Below, in pieces: positions 59,635 through 64,000 of a stretch of DNA of 64,000 bases. How positions within the stretch are numbered: position 1 is the stretch's first letter; every line of letters starts with the position of its first letter. The notes under the pieces were generated by a model. The model was not told where the DNA came from. It ran no database searches and saw only the letters and a list, made by a program, of their open reading frames with translations. The stretch is from Cichorium intybus (lineage: Eukaryota > Streptophyta > Magnoliopsida > Asterales > Asteraceae), in contig CM042009.1 in the NCBI GenBank assembly GCA_023525715.1, forward strand, positions 124,431,319-124,495,318. The letters are read 5' to 3'. The position numbers were made by a program, and so were the translations under genes.

Positions 59635-60312
59635 GGGTAAATTGTAAAAAGGTCGGTAAACACAAAATCATTATTTTGACACTGTGTTTATATTTTTGGC
59701 AATTGTCACTAAGTTTTTCAATTTATTGAAGTTTTGACCATTTGACCGGTCAAATCGGCTGTCAGCTGATGTAACATGACGACATGGCAGTCTTTAGTTA
59801 TGTGAACCTAACATGATCATAGTTTATGTGAAAAGTAATATTTAAAAAAATAATTATAAGGGATATTGCATTTTTTTAGTTTTTTTAAGGATACAAATAC
59901 AATATTTTGAAAGTAGATGATAAACGGTGATTGTATATATTATATACTGATAATTAAAGAAAGAAATTCAAAACATGCTTTAAAAATTGATTTGAAAGTA
60001 AATATGATATACAGTAATTGTATATACCATCTACTGATAATTATGTTGAAGGTGTAAAATATATATTTAGTAGAAATGGTAATTGTGGTGCATATATATG
60101 TGGATTTGTTAATTGGACCATTATTTATCTTAATAGTCAAACACGTAAAAATAAAAGAATTTTTTAGCTAAAATAGAAAATATTATCATGCAACGTCAGT
60201 ACCACGCGTCATCAAATACTGACGCATCATCATACCACGTCAATTGGCAACTGGGATGATCGGTCAAGTGGTCAAAATTGTAACAATTTGAAAGACTTAA
60301 TGACTTAATTTG

Positions 60313-60360
<48 letters not shown>

Positions 60361-60413
60361 GGTATCAAAATCAAATTTTTATACAAATATAGTGAAATTT
60401 TTGTAATTTGCCC
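59635..60413. mobile_element. Mutator-like TIR element 3' of Der
   Basis: The left end gggtaaattgtaaaaa and the reversed right end gggcaaattacaaaaa, with ttttgacactgtg-type and ttgaccggtca-type motifs further in, match the element in ALDH intron 2. The flanks tatttttta (59626-59634) and tattttttt (60414-60422) agree at 8 of 9 bases. The right arm contains a 45-base A run (60313-60357). It ends about 180 bp beyond the Der stop codon. No transposase is encoded. Confidence 0.78.
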
Positions 60414-60593
60414 TATTTTTTTTATTCGGTCATCTGTTATCTATTAATTTCTTTAGCTTGTGGATATATATAGAGCTGTGTCTGTGTATGTGTCTGTGTC
60501 TAGCTGATATGGGACTCTAAAAGTATGAAGTCACTTGGTGATTTTAATCATATATTTAAAGTTATAAAAAAAAGGTTAAAAAAATGGAAAATG

Positions 60594-63500
60594 CTAACCA
60601 GGAAGTTTTTCGGTTTTCTTGCGACTACGCCACAAAAGACGAATTGGTGTACCGGAAAATCCAGCATCAGATCTTAATTGTTTCTCCATGTAACGTCGGT
60701 ATGTTTCAGGGAAAAGTTTTGAATCGTTCACAAAGAAAACAAACGTAGGCGGCCTAATAGCTGCCTGTGGACGCCATTAAATAGTAGTAATTTCAGATAT
60801 ATTAATTATTATATATTTATGTTTTACTAGTAATTAAAAAATCCAATAAAGGACTCGTAAAGTTAGAAAAGTTTTATGAATGATTTATTTAAAAAATGTC
60901 GGAATAAATTGGAAGAATGAATAGTGGAGAAAATAGAAATAAATACCTGAGTGCAATAATAGAGGCGGCCTCTTTTTCCGCCACGTGTCCTTGGAGGTGA
61001 TTTAAAAGCTAAAGCCTCGTGTACAACTTGATTCAACGTGGCTGTACTAAGCCTTCTTGATCTCTCGCTTTCAACGAGACTTGCAGCAACGATGATTCTG
61101 GAAATTCATTAGAATTTAATTAAGGATTTAAATAAGAAAATATTGTTAATTAAATAACATGAAATATGTTTTAAATGAAGAAACTTACTTGTCTACACTG
61201 TTTCCGGCTATTGCAGTTGAATAAACGATAGGTGCCCAATTTAGAATACGAAGCTTTGTTCTAACGTCTTCTTCGTAATGTAATGTTGTTTGTTGGTTTT
61301 TATTTGGTATCGTATCCCATTTGTTTACAACAATTAGACAACCTTTTCCTTCTCTTTCTATCCTTTCTGCAATCTTGTAATCCTATTCACAAAATACATA
61401 CATACAAAGGTTGTTATTCTGATATTTAACATGTTTAGTCCAAAAATGGAAAAAGTTATCAGTTCTGGTCCTTGTTTCGAAGTTTCATACCGGTTTTGGT
61501 CTGTGGAAGTGGAACCATGAAACAAGGACAAAATTTGACACGGAATCGAAAAAGGTTCTGATTCTTTAATAAGCACGGTAAAAATCTGAAAGCACAGGGA
61601 CCATTTTGTAATTTACTCTTTTTTATATTCCGTCATACCTGTTCAGTGATACAAGCCAAGGCCTCGATAACAAGAGCTACCACATCAGACCGCCGAATTG
61701 CACGAAACGCTCGATTAACAGATAAAGCCTCTGTTGTACTTCCTGATGAAGCCACAGCTGCTCTTTTCCTGATTCCAGCAGTATCAATGAGACGAAATTT
61801 CTGCAGTAAAAAATCAAACGATTCACAGAAAATAATAATAATAATTAAATCTGGATATTTATTACAAGATGAAAAGAAACAAACCTGGCCATCTGGTCCT
61901 TCGAACTCGGTGTCAATAGCATCGCGAGTGGTTCCACTAACTGGACTAACAATTGTTCTGTCTTCTCCAACTAAAGCATTTAAGATGCTACTTTTACCAA
62001 CATTTGGTCGCCCTACAATTGCCATTGAAGGAATGTAGTTTTCTTCTTTGTTCTCGACATCTGATTCCTGTGTGTAAAAATCATTATTTGTCTGAAAATA
62101 AAAATAAATAAATAAATTTATTGTAAGTGGTGAAAAAAATACCTCGATTTTTCCTAAGCCTGCGCAAACAAAATCGAGAAGCTCACCGGTTCCGGTTCCA
62201 GAAATGGCCGATATAGGAAGCGGTGAGAACCTAATTGTTTTGAGAAAAAAGAATTTAATAAAATAAAAGATAATAGAGTATTATATTAAGTTTTTAACTC
62301 ATGCCATGCTGGCAATATTTTGTTATTAATACAGGAAATACTTGTTACAAATCAACTCTTGTGTTTTTTTGTTTCTTATGTTTTTATGGTATCACAACAA
62401 CAAAGATCCATTTCTATGTAACTAAAAAACAGATTAGAAAACCGAAATACCCAAAATGGTTTTATTTTGAGTATATGTTTATTTGATTAGGTATACTAAT
62501 TGTTAAAAGTAAAATTAGTTATCTTGTATGATTCTTTAGTAATTAGTAAATTACTTGTTTTTTTTACTTAAATTTTCGCAACATGGTTAGTAAAGGGACC
62601 CGAAAAATAAAATTTAAATGAAAAAAAAATTAAAAAAAAATGAAGATTAATCTAGAAGCAGATTTTTTTACCCAAGAGACCAAAATTCTGATGCTTGCAT
62701 TATTCCTTTTCGTGGAGACTCGCATTTATTAACAGCTAATATAATAGATTTATTTGAATAATTCTTCCGTAGCCAATCAGCTATTTCCACATCAGCTGCA
62801 TTCAAGCCTGCCTGTTCATAGTTAGTTATGAAGGGCCCACACAAGAAATGTAATTCAACGTAAACAAGTAGTAATAGATACTTGCAAAGTATAAGTATTA
62901 TTCTTCAAAACAAAAAAATAGGGTTAAGAAAAAGAATTATATTACATTTTATAAAATACCCATTTTCCAAAAGCTATTTATTTGAAAATTTAATACTTTA
63001 CCCCCATTTAAATAAAACATTTTATAAAATCCCCGCATTTAATTTGACATTTTTAAGCTTATGTATATAGTTATAAAACAAAAGCTGGTAGATATTATCA
63101 TGTATCACATATGTAGTTATAAAAATAAAAAATATCATACGATTGCTGTGTTTTTTAAGTATTCAAAGACTATATTATACAATTGCTGTGTTTTTTAAGT
63201 ATTCAAAGACTATATGTACAAGTAGCAATCATTTTTTATTCCATGTTTACTAAAATAAATTAACTAGTCAAAATTCAAAAAAATTAATAAAAACATAATA
63301 TTGTATAAAGATTAGAGGGTAAAAAACAAACACTATTACAATAACCACATAGAGACCACAACAAAAAGTCATTGTTTCCAATAGTAAAAATCTTTAGAAA
63401 AAACTTATTAGTTTTAATGTTTCTAGTTTATAAAAAATACCTGGCCATCAACCACAAATATAATAACTGATGATTCTTCTACTGCAACAGTAGCTTGCCT

Positions 63501-63905
63501 TTCAATCATTGAAGGCATTCTGGCAACAGCAGCCTCTCTAGAAGCAAGTGGAATACCTTCCATTCCAATTGTGGTTGAAACAGATAATTGCTGTTCCATA
63601 ACATCGGTTTGTGACTTTGAAACTGTGAGAACACCTCCTGTGTCAATCACCATAAATTCACGGTCTCCCCAAAATGCCCTCCCATACAAACGGTCCCTGG
63701 TAACCCCAGGTTCATCAACCACAATAGCCCTGTTTCCCTTGAAAAGATTAAATTTTGAATGTAAGATTATATATCTAAGTAAGAAGTATAACAAAAGGGA
63801 TAAAGACTGTTGAATTTATACCCCAACAAGGCGGTTAAATAAAGCTGATTTGCCAACATTCGGTCTTCCAACAATTGAAACCTTTGGAAGAAGATGATCG
63901 GGTAT
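60594..63905 (-). CDS. DER: Double-GTPase Der/EngA, organelle type, 3' nine exons
   Basis: Exons with consistent GT-AG borders and phases: 63822-63905, 63441-63737, 62672-62811, 62143-62230, 61885-62067, 61639-61800, 61189-61382, 60947-61097, 60594-60764; 489 codons to a TAG at 60594. Numbering from the first visible codon: domain 1 has GRPNVGKS (13-20), PGVTRDR, DTGG (60-63), NKCE (155-158) and SAISGTG; domain 2 has GRPNVGKS (222-229), GTTRDA, DTAG (270-273), NKWD (338-341) and STAIAG. A C-terminal KH-like domain follows (NQVVHEAL ... FFVND ... YRRYMEKQLR). Der binds rRNA and helps assemble the bacterial 50S subunit; plant homologues act in chloroplast ribosome maturation. The 5' exons, including any transit peptide, are outside the window. 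No lesions seen. In domain 1 the G4 box has Glu for the usual Asp. Confidence 0.95.
63137..63215. repeat. 40-bp tandem duplication in a Der intron
   Basis: attgctgtgttttttaagta occurs at 63142 and 63182 within two near-identical 40-bp units, in the intron between 62812 and 63440. Confidence 0.9.
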
Positions 63906-64000
63906 CTGCATAAGTTGAAAAGAAGATTAGTTTGATACTGAAAACCACACAATTGTTATCATTTTTATTTGTTTCTGTGATTTGAGATAGTTATATGTTG

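Noticed and set aside
61646..62038. Plus-strand 130-codon open frame opposite Der
   Set aside because: Antisense shadow of two Der exons and the intron between them.

Overview
The window is nuclear DNA from a flowering plant. The reasons are spliced genes with GT-AG introns, plant-type gene families, LTR retrotransposons primed by initiator-Met tRNA, nested hAT-, Mutator- and Harbinger-like elements, and very long (TA)n microsatellites. A core eudicot is likely. A daisy-family genome is possible from the repeat style, but I cannot prove that without a search.

Only two host genes can be read with confidence, both on the minus strand. One is a complete ten-exon class-3 aldehyde dehydrogenase (ALDH3F1-like, 483 codons) at 34226-39897. 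The other is the 3' nine exons of an organelle-type double-GTPase Der/EngA gene at 60594-63905, whose 5' end lies beyond the right edge. Exons 1-3 and the promoter of a second ALDH3 copy, also minus strand, lie at 493-2731. Its remaining exons would be left of the window. The two ALDH genes are therefore a dispersed head-to-tail pair about 37 kb apart. A small two-exon gene or gene fragment of unknown function (26971-27439) and an F-box pseudogene (12416-13320) complete the host-like content.

The rest is mostly repeats. From left to right: (1) 1-331, TA microsatellites with a duplicated transposon end; (2) 4037-about 11690, an old Ty3/gypsy chromovirus (Gypsy-1) with many stops, an integrase deletion and a damaged 3' LTR; (3) 13668-15537, a hAT element with an 8-bp target duplication; (4) 18.8-21.1 kb, remnants of a LINE, a short TIR element and a copia gag; (5) 21794-26346, a solo gypsy LTR with a 5-bp target duplication, itself holding a second copy of the same hAT family; (6) 27929-32006, three TIR elements in a row, each bounded by (TA)n; (7) a Harbinger transposase fragment at 32.66-33.2 kb; (8) a CACTA end and hAT pieces at 40.2-42.4 kb; (9) 44.5-57.5 kb, a decayed copia element split by a young, nearly complete Ty3/gypsy element (Gypsy-2, 46804-55351) with near-identical LTRs, a 5-bp target duplication and few coding lesions; (10) a Mutator-like TIR element just 3' of Der that is related to one inside intron 2 of the complete ALDH gene.

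The most unusual theme is the link between long (TA)n tracts and transposons. Tracts bound several TIR elements, lie inside others, and in Gypsy-1 one LTR has a 113-bp tract where the other has 8 bp. No CRISPR array, rRNA gene or tRNA gene was seen.
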